Assembly: GCA_021793635.1 (NCBI GenBank)
Contig: JAJYSI010000211.1
Coordinates: 1 to 6,351, forward strand
Direction: 5' to 3'
DNA length: 6,351 nt
Origin: Bacteroidota bacterium
Lineage (GTDB): Bacteria; Bacteroidota; Ignavibacteria; Ignavibacteriales; Ignavibacteriaceae
The position numbers and the translations under genes are program-made. The notes below the pieces were generated by a model, which searched no databases, was not told where the DNA came from, and worked only from the letters and a program-made list of their open reading frames with translations. Within the stretch, counting starts at the first letter, position 1. Each line of letters opens with the position of its first letter. Below, one piece after another: positions 1 through 6,186 of this stretch.

Positions 1-1431
1 CCGATCTTTTAGCTTGTCTATCTGGGGATTAGCCTTGAGCCGGTTAAGAATATATTCCAGTCCTTCTTTCCCGTTTTGTCGTTCATAGGTTGGATTGTGT
101 TCAAAAATATATTTAGCAAGATAGGATTCATAATCATTTATAGATTTTCCCTGGGATTGCAGGTCTTTTGGGTTGTATTTGTTATCTCCAAGCATTGTTT
201 GCGCTTGTTCATATAAGGCGTTATATTTTTTATTACTATAATCCGCCTGGATTTGTTTCGGATCTGAGATAAAACCATGTTCAACCATCCAATCGTTTAG
301 CCGATCATAGCCTTTTTTGACTGATTCGAGAATCCCTTCCTGGAGTTTTTCAGAGCGCGCCATATTATTCCAAAAAGTAGCTTGAAGTCTTTGGCTGTCT
401 AAAATTGTTTCCTTGAATTTTTCGGCAGCTTCCAAATTCGTTTGTCTGATCCGCTGCTCTGTAGTCTCATAATCTGTTGCTGATTTTGATGCGTCACCAA
501 ACATTTTTTTAATTTCTTCTGCAGCTTGTTTGGATGGTTCTGCCATTTTTTTGAGGAAATCACTTAAGCCTAGTTCTTCATGTGTGTCTAAAAGATTCCC
601 ATTTTCATTTTTACGGCTAGTTACGACATCTATCTTTTCCCCGGCTATAAGTCTTGCAACTTTAATCCTGGACTCTGCGTTCATCCCCGGAGCATAATTG
701 TATAAAGCTGCTTCGGCTCCTTTTTCATTTCCCGCGAAGTCTTTACCCCAGGTTTCCATAATATTTTTAAAGTTTTCAGGATCCCAAAAGCCTCTGGTCT
801 TATTAGCAAGGTATCCCTTTTCTCCGAACATTCCGTTTTGCCCTAAAGCCTGAAATAGCATTGCTTCTTGTGCTGGTGAATTTGCGGTTCCTAGGGTAGA
901 CAAACTTTGCAATGTTTGCGATCCTAAATCTCCCATACGTCCTAATGGGTTATTTACTCCTAAGAGAAGTTCCGGAAGTCTTCCGAATTCAATCGCCGTT
1001 TTGCTATCCACTCCAAGGGATAGTTGCTTCATTTGGATTTCTTTAATAGCCTCTAAGACATCAATAATCCTCTTATTATCCGCGTCTTTTCCAAATTCCT
1101 GTTTCGTCATTTGCTCAACTGAGGTAAGGTATTGAGCATTATAGTTTTGTCCTCCTAACCTTTGCACAACATTAAACTGCGCAAAGTCTTCCGGATTTAA
1201 TCCTGTTGACCGTCCAAAAGCTATTTGCTGTCTCTCAAGCCCGATGTCCTCTCTGCCTAATCCTTCTGCAAGTGCTGATCTCATTTTTAGATATCGGTCA
1301 GCGTCATAGCCTAAATATCCTCCCGGGTCTCTCATATTGTTGCCAAAGCGGATACTCATCTGACGTGCAGCGATTTCGTAAGGTCTTGCGCCCTCCACCA
1401 ATCCCGCTGCAGCTCCATAACTTTGGTTTAA
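1..1431 (-). CDS. Tape-measure-like protein, downstream part after in-frame TAG (open at left edge)
   Basis: This is a stop-free reading frame of 477 codons, in exactly the same frame as the 1432-2532 gene and separated from it only by one TAG. I checked every triplet in this frame and found no TAA, TAG or TGA between 1431 and 1. The translation starts LNQSYGAAAGLVEGARPYEI directly after the TAG and contains segments such as RFGNNMRDPGGYLGYDA, TGLNPEDFAQFNVVQRLGG and QALGQNGMFGEKGYL, the Gly/Ala/Gln-rich helical texture typical of phage tail tape-measure proteins. The later part is charged and helical. It has no good start of its own: the first ATG is at 1357-1359 without a Shine-Dalgarno site, and TTG at 1399-1401 has only a distant GGAG. 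I infer it is the continuation of the upstream protein, by amber readthrough or before a nonsense mutation. It could also be a separate gene using a weak start. The carboxyl end lies outside the window. Confidence 0.8.
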
Positions 1432-1434
1432 CTA
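1432..1434 (-). other. In-frame amber (TAG) codon inside the tape-measure frame
   Basis: The codon sits between AAA and TTA (EEKLK-stop-LNQSYG). Coding-like sequence lies in the same frame immediately on both sides, and a glutamine here (CAG differs from TAG by one transition) would continue a helical stretch naturally. The other seven gene ends in the window use TAA (2620, 2935, 3292, 5480, 6185) or TGA (4656, 5695), so TAG is not seen as an ordinary terminator. Whether it is suppressed, reassigned, a mutation or a true stop cannot be told from this sequence. Confidence 0.75.
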
Positions 1435-2532
1435 TTTTAACTTTTCTTCGGTTTCTGCTTGTTCGGGAACATTAAACTGTTTTGCTATTCCTTCACCTAT
1501 CTGGTCGCCGAAATAACCGCCTGCAATAAATCCTAATGGACCAGCTCCGGGAATTAACGCTCCTATTACTCCGCCGGCAAGTCTTCCATAAAGCTGATAA
1601 TCCCTAGTGCGTTCCTTAATATCTTTCCAAGTCTCAAAACCTGTCCTTTCGGTGAACATTGACATTGGGGAAGTCAAATCAAATGCCGTCTTTCCTCTGG
1701 CTGCTATTTCTGCAGTCGTTGTTAAATAATCAAGGGTCGAAGTTACTGCTTCACCACCTAACGCAAAGGCTCCCATCTTCTGGAACTGCTGGAAGAAACT
1801 TAGTGTCTGTTCATGTGCCTCTTTCGTGCTTTTACTTACATCGTTTATGCTTGTCGATAGTCCGATAAATTTATTTTTAACCTCGTCAATGTTCGCTCCT
1901 ACATCATCCTTGCTTGCACTTATAGTCGATCTTAACATTTCCAGGTGTTCTTGATCAGGATGAATGAAACTTGAAGCATCTGTTACTAAATTTGTGCCGA
2001 CTTCGTCAGTGGCTGACTTTATCCGTTCAAATTTTCTTAAATATTTTCCTATCTGACTCTTTGTGAGTTTTCCCGCTGAAAGATCTACGTTTAAGTCCTG
2101 AAGTGTTTCATTGATTCTATCGTTAAGCGGTTCATAAAGCCCCTGGTTATATCTAAGCCATTCTCCCGCATCTTTAGCCTGTTGAGGATTTAATGTTTTA
2201 AGGAATTCCGGGGATGATACCACATCACTTATATTTTGACCCATTTTATTGGGAATATCTTTAAGCGATTGTTCAAGCCCTGATCTCTTGAGAAATTCTT
2301 GTGTTTGTTCAATTAAGAGTATTTGGGAAGGTGTTAACGCTGCCTGAACTCCGGGCGATTCCCCTCCGGATGTTGTATTGGGAAGAGATGGTATTCCAGT
2401 TCCTGGATTTGCTCGACCAGAGCCATCCTGACCGATTATGTTGTTTAAGTTCTGTTGAAGCTCGTTTACTCCCTCGATCTGTGGAAGTATCCTAGCGCGA
2501 ATTGAAAAACCAATGTCGTTAATTTCGTTCAT
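1432..2532 (-). CDS. Phage tail tape-measure-like protein, amino-terminal part (366 aa to the TAG)
   Basis: This is probably the amino-terminal part of a tail tape-measure protein, which fills the tail tube, sets tail length and often helps DNA pass the host membrane. The start is the ATG at 2530-2532, which has GAGGA eight bases upstream; a longer TTG start at 2598 would read through the intergenic hairpin and has no ribosome site. The first 30 residues have alternating hydrophobic and charged residues. Residues 35-65 are a Gly/Pro/Ser-rich disordered linker and 66-250 are mainly amphipathic helix. Residues about 318-345 form a Gly-rich hydrophobic segment (LAGGVIGALIPGAGPLGFIA), the membrane-active type common in tape-measure proteins. 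Length alone is short for the family, but with the in-frame continuation the product exceeds 840 aa, a normal size. The family call rests on composition, architecture and length rather than a named domain, so another large virion protein is possible. Confidence 0.7.
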   Translation of the reverse strand: MNEINDIGFSIRARILPQIEGVNELQQNLNNIIGQDGSGRANPGTGIPSLPNTTSGGESPGVQAALTPSQILLIEQTQEFLKRSGLEQSLKDIPNKMGQNISDVVSSPEFLKTLNPQQAKDAGEWLRYNQGLYEPLNDRINETLQDLNVDLSAGKLTKSQIGKYLRKFERIKSATDEVGTNLVTDASSFIHPDQEHLEMLRSTISASKDDVGANIDEVKNKFIGLSTSINDVSKSTKEAHEQTLSFFQQFQKMGAFALGGEAVTSTLDYLTTTAEIAARGKTAFDLTSPMSMFTERTGFETWKDIKERTRDYQLYGRLAGGVIGALIPGAGPLGFIAGGYFGDQIGEGIAKQFNVPEQAETEEKLK

Positions 2533-2553
2533 AATAAGTTCCTCGTTAAAGTT

Positions 2554-2613
2554 GCTGCCGGTTATTTTTCGCAAAGTTGAAAAGGTAAGCCTTCGCAAAC
2601 CTTCGCCGGCAGC
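2554..2613 (-). repeat. Intergenic inverted repeat / RNA hairpin before the tape-measure gene
   Basis: The 87-bp gap between the stop of the 98-aa gene and the tape-measure ATG holds perfect 8-bp arms, CCGGCAGC (2606-2613) and GCTGCCGG (2554-2561), around a 44-nt loop. On the minus strand the loop contains TTTGCGAA twice and a small AAGG-CTTA-CCTT hairpin, so the transcript may fold into a compact structure ending about 21 nt before the start codon, just upstream of the ribosome site. No T-run follows on the minus strand, so it is not a standard terminator. It may control translation or processing of the tape-measure message. Confidence 0.55.
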
Positions 2614-2619
2614 TATAAA

Positions 2620-2916
2620 TTAAAATTTTTCGGAATATTCCTCGTTTAAATTGTCCAATCCATCTAAATTCAAAATTTTTTGAGACTCGCCTAAATATTC
2701 TTGAAGTTTTTTTAAGGTCTCATTCAAATTTTGCATCTGGTTAACGATGTTGGTCTTAAATCCAATCATTGAGCCACCAAATTTATCTGAATTCATTCCC
2801 TCGGCAAATTCGGAATGTTTTTCAAGGTTGCTGCTCATGCTGCTTAGGTCTTGAGCAAGCATCCGTGAGTAATTTTGAATTTCCCCTACTAGCCGTCTTT
2901 CCGTTAAACTATCCAT
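2620..2916 (-). CDS. Small helical protein, 98 aa, function unknown
   Basis: I do not recognise a family. The gene starts at ATG with AAAGGA about nine bases upstream and ends in TAA. The 98-residue product has no cysteine or tryptophan, no signal peptide and no membrane segment. It reads as two amphipathic helices: residues about 5-35 and a longer one at about 50-80 (around NQMQNLNETLKKLQEYL), joined by a turn with DKFGG near residues 44-48. The helical-hairpin shape and size recall WXG100-type small proteins, with FGG in place of WXG, but that is only a resemblance. Its place directly upstream of a tape-measure-like gene is where tail assembly chaperones usually sit, so a chaperone or minor tail role is a reasonable guess. 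It pairs with the neighbouring gene of identical length. Confidence 0.75.
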   Translation of the reverse strand: MDSLTERRLVGEIQNYSRMLAQDLSSMSSNLEKHSEFAEGMNSDKFGGSMIGFKTNIVNQMQNLNETLKKLQEYLGESQKILNLDGLDNLNEEYSEKF

Positions 2917-2934
2917 TGTAATTTTTCCTTTAAG

Positions 2935-3231
2935 TTAAATTGTTAAAAAATCTTTGTCTTTTGTTAGATTGTCGATAGCCTGAATCGTATCACTTTCAAT
3001 AATTTGCCTTAAATCCGCTGTCATCTTTTCCAATTCTGCTAATATTTTTCCTGTCGATTCCGATAACCGCTTTTCGATTATATCTTCCGATTTTCGCGCT
3101 TTCAAGGTATCGTGTGTTATACTAAGTACTCCTACCGAATCAATGAAATTTTTTAGAAAGATTCCATACCTGGTTTTGAAAGCCCGGATGATTGAACTTT
3201 CTTTCATCTCTAAAAATTGCGTCTGATCCAT
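2935..3231 (-). CDS. Small helical protein, 98 aa, function unknown
   Basis: I do not recognise a family. It starts at ATG after GAAAGGA and ends in TAA, 18 bases before the next gene, so the two are almost certainly co-transcribed. The 98 aa are predicted to be mostly helical and charged, with a long amphipathic helix in the carboxyl half (about residues 50-85, around KILAELEKMTADLRQII). There is no cysteine, tryptophan, signal peptide or membrane segment. It is the first gene after the replication module and after a promoter-like gap, so it probably opens a new transcription unit leading to the tape-measure gene. Like its downstream neighbour it has 98 residues, starts Met-Asp, and ends in a long helix followed by a D-N-L stretch and an acidic tail. 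The two may be distant paralogues or subunits of one complex. Confidence 0.75.
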   Translation of the reverse strand: MDQTQFLEMKESSIIRAFKTRYGIFLKNFIDSVGVLSITHDTLKARKSEDIIEKRLSESTGKILAELEKMTADLRQIIESDTIQAIDNLTKDKDFLTI

Positions 3232-3252
3232 TTTTTTTCCTTTCGATTTTTT

Positions 3253-3281
3253 TTTATAAATAATGTGTTAATACTTTTTAA
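3253..3281 (-). promoter_or_regulatory. Candidate promoter for the 98-aa/tape-measure unit
   Basis: On the minus strand TTAAAA (3281-3276, four of six matches to TTGACA) is followed after 17 bases by TATAAA (3258-3253, five of six matches to TATAAT). The transcript would start just before the AAAGGA ribosome site of the first 98-aa gene. The region is very AT-rich, so a chance match is possible. Its place between the replication and virion modules is the main support. Confidence 0.35.
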
Positions 3282-3282
3282 T

Positions 3283-3296
3283 TCTAAAATTTTAGA
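3283..3296. repeat. Perfect 14-bp palindrome at the module boundary
   Basis: TCTAAAATTTTAGA is perfectly self-complementary. It overlaps the helicase stop codon (3292-3294) and lies one base upstream of the candidate -35 hexamer. It could be an operator or activator site for the downstream unit. It lacks the GC stem and T-run of a terminator, and AT-rich palindromes of this size also arise by chance. Confidence 0.4.
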
Positions 3297-4659
3297 TAAC
3301 ATCTTCGTAAATAGCGGCACTCGCTGAATAATTATTGTCAAACTCAGTGGCTACTTCTGAAAACGTTCCGCAATCCGATAAAGACAAGACAAAACTTCCC
3401 CTGCTTCGCGTGTGCCGGGAGGTATCCATCTTGCAAACAAAATGATTATCTTCAAATTGAAAGCCTCTGCCATCGTTTTTGATTCCGATTTGTTTTGGAT
3501 TATGGATAGTAAAGAAGAAGTCACAATCCCGCGCTAAAGCAATACTTTCTGCTAGATTTTCAACGCCTGGATTTATGCGCCCTACCCGGTTTAGCTGTGC
3601 AACAACCAAAACAATCAAATTAAGTTCCTTAGCTAAACCTTTGAGAAATTCGCTGTAGTAGGAAAGTTCCCGCTCCCTTAGGTCAAATTTCTTTTTGCTG
3701 CGCAAATATCCGATGTAGTCGATAGCTATTACTTTAATGCCAAACCGGTCGCGCCAATACTTAGCTTTATTTTTAAGTTCAATCTCGCTCAATCGCTTGT
3801 CACTAGTATAAAGCGGGAAATCCTTTTTGCTTAAGTTGCCTTTAAAAGTTTCTGTCAATTTCTGTTTTTCGCTTGCATCTAATTTTTTGGGAGATCGAAG
3901 TTTTTCATATTGAACTCCCGAAATTGATGCTAAAATTTTCCGATTCAATTCGGTCTCGGAAAGTTCAAGCGAAAAGAATCCACAAGGGATATTTTGCTTA
4001 ACCAGATCCATGACAATATTTAGGGCTAAAGTAGTTTTGCCCGATTTGTAGGAGCCTGCGATTCCAATTAAGTTTGAAGCTCTCATCCCGCCGGTGGCAT
4101 TGTTAAATGAAGGTATGTTTGTCAATTCCAACGAATCCGAACTGCTCCCGGCGATTTCATCTTCGATTTGACCAGCTATTATCGGCAAATTTTCACTAAA
4201 GCTTTTCTCTTCTTTAAAATTACTCAGAGTGCTTAATTCCGTTTGGATATCGCTTTGCAAATCAAAAAGCATGTCCATTCCATTAATTGATTCCTTCGCC
4301 TGAAGGAGTTTTGAGTGAAGTAAACTTTCGGCTTTAAAAGAAAATAGTATATCGGAAAAGCGTTCGATGACTTGATTAAAGACAAGACTTTCAAGCGAAA
4401 TATCTCTACTCATTAAATCGAAAAGATTCTTAAAAGTCCAATTTTTTAATCCTTTTCCGGCAAGGTCTAAAATGATAAGGTCCCTATTCGGATTAATCGA
4501 ATAATTAATTTCACTTAACCCCTCAAACAATTCCCGATTGATCTCCGAGAAGTCATTTAAGTTAACTCTTTGATAAATAAAAGGAACATTCTGCGGTTCA
4601 CTAAGCATACAGGCTAATATTTGGCTCTCCAGCTCAGTTTTAATTTCTACTTTTTTCAT
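3292..4659 (-). CDS. DnaB-type replicative DNA helicase
   Basis: This is a hexameric 5'-3' replicative helicase of the DnaB/RecA-fold family that would unwind phage DNA at the fork using ATP. At 455 aa it has the usual DnaB length. Residues about 5-110 match the helical DnaB amino-terminal domain (ESQILACMLSEPQ), followed by a linker to about 175. The ATPase core has Walker A GSYKSGKT at 202-209, the FSLELS motif at 229-234, Walker B VIAID at 310-314 and the VVAQLNR motif at 352-358, plus SRGSF near 419-423. All key nucleotide-binding residues appear intact. The ATG (4657-4659) overlaps the TGA of the initiator gene as ATGA and is preceded by AAGG, so translation is coupled. No separate helicase loader or primase gene is visible here. 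The neighbouring initiator protein probably recruits it, as lambda O and SPP1 gp38 do with their partners. Confidence 0.93.
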   Translation of the reverse strand: MKKVEIKTELESQILACMLSEPQNVPFIYQRVNLNDFSEINRELFEGLSEINYSINPNRDLIILDLAGKGLKNWTFKNLFDLMSRDISLESLVFNQVIERFSDILFSFKAESLLHSKLLQAKESINGMDMLFDLQSDIQTELSTLSNFKEEKSFSENLPIIAGQIEDEIAGSSSDSLELTNIPSFNNATGGMRASNLIGIAGSYKSGKTTLALNIVMDLVKQNIPCGFFSLELSETELNRKILASISGVQYEKLRSPKKLDASEKQKLTETFKGNLSKKDFPLYTSDKRLSEIELKNKAKYWRDRFGIKVIAIDYIGYLRSKKKFDLRERELSYYSEFLKGLAKELNLIVLVVAQLNRVGRINPGVENLAESIALARDCDFFFTIHNPKQIGIKNDGRGFQFEDNHFVCKMDTSRHTRSRGSFVLSLSDCGTFSEVATEFDNNYSASAAIYEDVI

Positions 4660-5477
4660 TGTGCAACCTTAATAAAATTATAGTGTGGTGCTGCTGCCTG
4701 TTGATTATCAGAACTATTTGTCTGCGACTTTATAGACTGCATTTGTAAGTAAAGCTGTTCGAATTTCTTTCTTAACTTATCGGTAGAGAGGATATTGTTT
4801 TGCCAAAAAGAATTTTCCTGACTCCAAAGTATAACCAATTCTATTTCTGAAAATTCTCTTTTATCAATACGGTGAAGTTTGTCTATATGTTTACTCCATT
4901 CATGTAAATTAGGCTCTTTATGCTTTTCGTCCCTTTCTTTAATTTTTCTTAATAAAAGGGAAGAAAGTCTGAACTCGTTAGAGTTCAGATCAAAGAGTTC
5001 AGACTCTTCTTTCTTCTTCTTACTCTTAATCTGTTCCGTTACGGTAACGTTATGTAACGTTACGCTTTCTTTGTTTTCTGTAGAATTTGAAAGTTTCTTG
5101 TTCCGAAACGCAATTTGGCGAAGCCTTGCCTGTTCGCGAATTTTGTGCAAACTCTCAACATTTTGATGCTTGTCCCAATGCGTAACGCATATAACGTTAC
5201 GCGGCGTTATCTCTATCATTCCAAAATCAATAAGGATTTTTAACGCAAACTTTATAATTTGCAACGGTCTTCTAAAGATAGTTGACAGCATTTCCGGAGA
5301 ATATGGGATGTTCTCCGTTAGCAAAATATAACCGTTTGAATTCGTTCTTCCCGCCAACACTAGGAGCTTAATCCAAATAACCAAAATGGCATCTGCTTCC
5401 GGCATTGCTTCGATAAGTTGAATTTTTTCGTCATCGAACATCGAAGTTTTTAGTTTTATCCATGATATTTCAGGCAT
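4656..5477 (-). CDS. Phage replisome organiser / replication initiator
   Basis: This 273-aa protein probably binds the phage origin and recruits the helicase encoded next to it. Residues about 1-105 match the winged-helix domain of phage replisome organisers (SWIKLKTSMFDDEKI at the start, GMIEIT, then HWDKHQN at 100-106 and the basic KIREQARLRQIAFRNKK helix at 112-128). Residues 129-180 are a polar, low-complexity linker with KKKKEESE. A second domain at about 190-247 carries EWSKHIDKL, ILWSQENSFW and STDKLRKKFEQL, a pattern I associate with the carboxyl domain of phage replication proteins. The start ATG has AAGGAG seven bases upstream, within the end of the 72-aa gene. The stop overlaps the helicase start. 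The DNA encoding the end of the winged-helix domain and the linker is packed with repeats, listed separately, which suggests that the origin lies inside this gene. Confidence 0.85.
   Translation of the reverse strand: MPEISWIKLKTSMFDDEKIQLIEAMPEADAILVIWIKLLVLAGRTNSNGYILLTENIPYSPEMLSTIFRRPLQIIKFALKILIDFGMIEITPRNVICVTHWDKHQNVESLHKIREQARLRQIAFRNKKLSNSTENKESVTLHNVTVTEQIKSKKKKEESELFDLNSNEFRLSSLLLRKIKERDEKHKEPNLHEWSKHIDKLHRIDKREFSEIELVILWSQENSFWQNNILSTDKLRKKFEQLYLQMQSIKSQTNSSDNQQAAAPHYNFIKVAQ
4966..5005. repeat. Three-copy inverted/direct repeat within the initiator gene
   Basis: TCTGAACTC (4968-4976) is followed by two copies of its reverse complement, GAGTTCAGA, at 4981-4989 and 4995-5003. The first and third copies extend to perfect 11-bp arms, AGTCTGAACTC (4966-4976) and GAGTTCAGACT (4995-5005). 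They lie in the linker-coding part (about residues 158-171), where the protein sequence is under little constraint. The likely role is binding sites for the initiator protein. Confidence 0.7.
5037..5063. repeat. TAACGTTA repeat cluster within the initiator gene
   Basis: CGTTAC (5037-5042) and GTAACG (5044-5049) form an inverted repeat around one base. GTAACGTTA occurs twice as a direct repeat (5044-5052 and 5054-5062) at a 10-bp period, one helical turn, so two sites would face the same side of DNA. The second copy is part of the perfect palindrome GTAACGTTAC (5054-5063). By eye I found TAACGTTA nowhere else except the next cluster. Confidence 0.7.
5180..5210. repeat. Third TAACGTTA site with nested inverted repeats
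   Basis: GCGTAACG (5180-5187) and CGTTACGC (5195-5202) are perfect 8-bp arms with a 7-nt spacer. TAACGTTA lies at 5192-5199, and ATAACG (5191-5196) pairs with CGTTAT (5205-5210). The elements match the cluster at 5037-5063, which argues for a shared binding protein. The stretch encodes residues 90-100 of the initiator. Confidence 0.65.
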
Positions 5478-5479
5478 GC

Positions 5480-5698
5480 TTAAACTCCTTTCCCATATTT
5501 TTTTTCGATTCTCCGAGCGCAGCGAAGTATTTGAACTGCCGCATTATCCAAATATGAGAATAGGCGCGGATCGTTCAATTCGGCAGCATTCTTGAGATTG
5601 CCTTTTAAAAACGACAAATCCATCAGTAGTAATTTGGTTGACTCGTGGGCTTTTTTAACGGCTTCCGCCTGAGGTGTCAATTGTAGTAGATCGCTCAT
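5480..5698 (-). CDS. Small protein, 72 aa, function unknown
   Basis: I do not recognise a family. The ATG (5696-5698) overlaps the TGA of the upstream gene as ATGA and has AGAGGT as ribosome site. The stop TAA lies two bases before the initiator ATG. The 72 residues are largely helical: a leucine-rich stretch at about 20-40 (STKLLLMDLSFLKGNL) and a basic carboxyl end (ILRCARRIEKKYGKGV). There is no signal peptide or clear membrane segment. Tight coupling to both neighbours makes it part of the replication operon, so it could be a small accessory or DNA-binding protein, but nothing in the sequence shows a specific activity. Confidence 0.75.
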   Translation of the reverse strand: MSDLLQLTPQAEAVKKAHESTKLLLMDLSFLKGNLKNAAELNDPRLFSYLDNAAVQILRCARRIEKKYGKGV

Positions 5699-6129
5699 GT
5701 TGTTACCTCTTCAAAAAGGCTTGGCTCTTCGGTTTTAATGACATACTTCTCGGCGTCAACCATATTTATGAGGTCAAAACTAAGTATGATTTGCCTGTCG
5801 ATGCGATCATCGCCGTATGGCGACATTATACCAAGTGCCCGCCACTTGCTAGCGGTGGTTTTAAGAAGGTTACCCAAATAAGGAATTTGAATTTTTTCTA
5901 TGTTGAATCGCGGGAGAATTAAGTCTAAAATTTCAACGTTCAATCCTAAAGAAGGCGATCGGAAAAGTCTGAATAAATTTTTCGGACTGCGTTCGATTGA
6001 AACGAAAACTTTGCGATTTAATTCAATTGCACCTGCATGAAAACCATTTTGCAGCACAAAAACCTCAATGCGGTCGGGCAAACGTCGAATGCGCGTTTGC
6101 AAAAGTTTGATTGGCGTATTATCTTTCAT
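5695..6129 (-). CDS. Protein of unknown function, 144 aa, in replication operon
   Basis: I do not recognise a family. I chose the ATG at 6127-6129, preceded by a purine-rich GAAAGAAG. A longer frame from TTG at 6198 would overlap the upstream gene's end, read through the hairpin, and add a low-complexity Asn/Lys/Arg stretch, so it is unlikely. The 144-aa product has a basic start (LLQTRIRRLPDR) followed by alternating beta-like segments (IEVFVLQNG, KVFVSIERS) and then mixed helix and strand to an acidic end (KTEEPSLFEEV). No signal peptide, membrane segment or metal-binding cluster is visible. The stop overlaps the next start as ATGA, so it is translated together with the 72-aa protein and the initiator, and it probably serves DNA replication or early phage functions. 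Confidence 0.75.
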   Translation of the reverse strand: MKDNTPIKLLQTRIRRLPDRIEVFVLQNGFHAGAIELNRKVFVSIERSPKNLFRLFRSPSLGLNVEILDLILPRFNIEKIQIPYLGNLLKTTASKWRALGIMSPYGDDRIDRQIILSFDLINMVDAEKYVIKTEEPSLFEEVTT

Positions 6130-6144
6130 ATGCTTCTTTCTTTT

Positions 6145-6186
6145 TTCCCGGTTGTTATTTGAGTTTCGACCGGGAATTTTTTTTTT
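6145..6186 (+). terminator. Hairpin plus T-run: rho-independent terminator shape on the plus strand
   Basis: Perfect 8-bp arms TTCCCGGT (6145-6152) and ACCGGGAA (6169-6176) flank a 16-nt loop, followed directly by ten T residues (6177-6186). That is a good intrinsic terminator for a plus-strand transcript, yet no plus-strand gene is visible. In the minus-strand messages the same stem forms but is preceded by the A-run and followed by AAAAGAAAG, so it would not terminate. There it would be a hairpin just upstream of the ribosome site of the 144-aa gene. It may stop antisense transcription or stabilise the operon message. Confidence 0.55.

Larger units (their letters stand above)
4966..5210. 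other. Candidate phage replication origin inside the initiator gene
   Basis: Two repeat families (GAGTTCAGA and TAACGTTA) cluster within 245 bp of the initiator gene. Between them at 5006-5030 is a strand-asymmetric pyrimidine run on the plus strand that could serve as an easily melted or unusual region. Lambda and several Gram-positive phages carry their origin as initiator-binding repeats inside the initiator gene, often in the linker-coding part. The location and repeat pattern fit that model. No binding or replication data are implied. Confidence 0.55.

Noticed and set aside
1357..1401. Independent start for the downstream part (TTG 1399 or ATG 1357)
   Set aside because: The spacing from GGAG to TTG is long and the ATG has no ribosome site. 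The sequence directly after the TAG already looks coding. It is kept only as an alternative.
1206..1475. Plus-strand open frame of 89 codons across the amber region
   Set aside because: It lies opposite the tape-measure frame, has no ribosome site, and its translation lacks protein-like features. It is a shadow.
1659..2495. Two short plus-strand open frames (1659-1868 and 2301-2495)
   Set aside because: Both lie fully inside the tape-measure gene on the opposite strand and show no start signals.
2533..2598. Longer tape-measure start at TTG 2598
   Set aside because: It would translate the hairpin region and has no Shine-Dalgarno site, while the ATG at 2532 has a good one.
2935..2960. Slippery T TTT TTA near the end of the first 98-aa gene, as in tail chaperone frameshifting
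   Set aside because: A -1 shift there meets a stop after four codons and does not join the next gene, so it would not make a chaperone fusion.
4879..5166. Plus-strand open frame of 95 codons
   Set aside because: It is antisense to the initiator gene, and its Ser/Leu/Phe-rich translation is what the complement of Lys/Glu-rich codons gives.
5674..5922. Plus-strand open frame of 82 codons
   Set aside because: It is antisense to the 144-aa gene with no ribosome site and no context. The coupled minus-strand genes explain the region.
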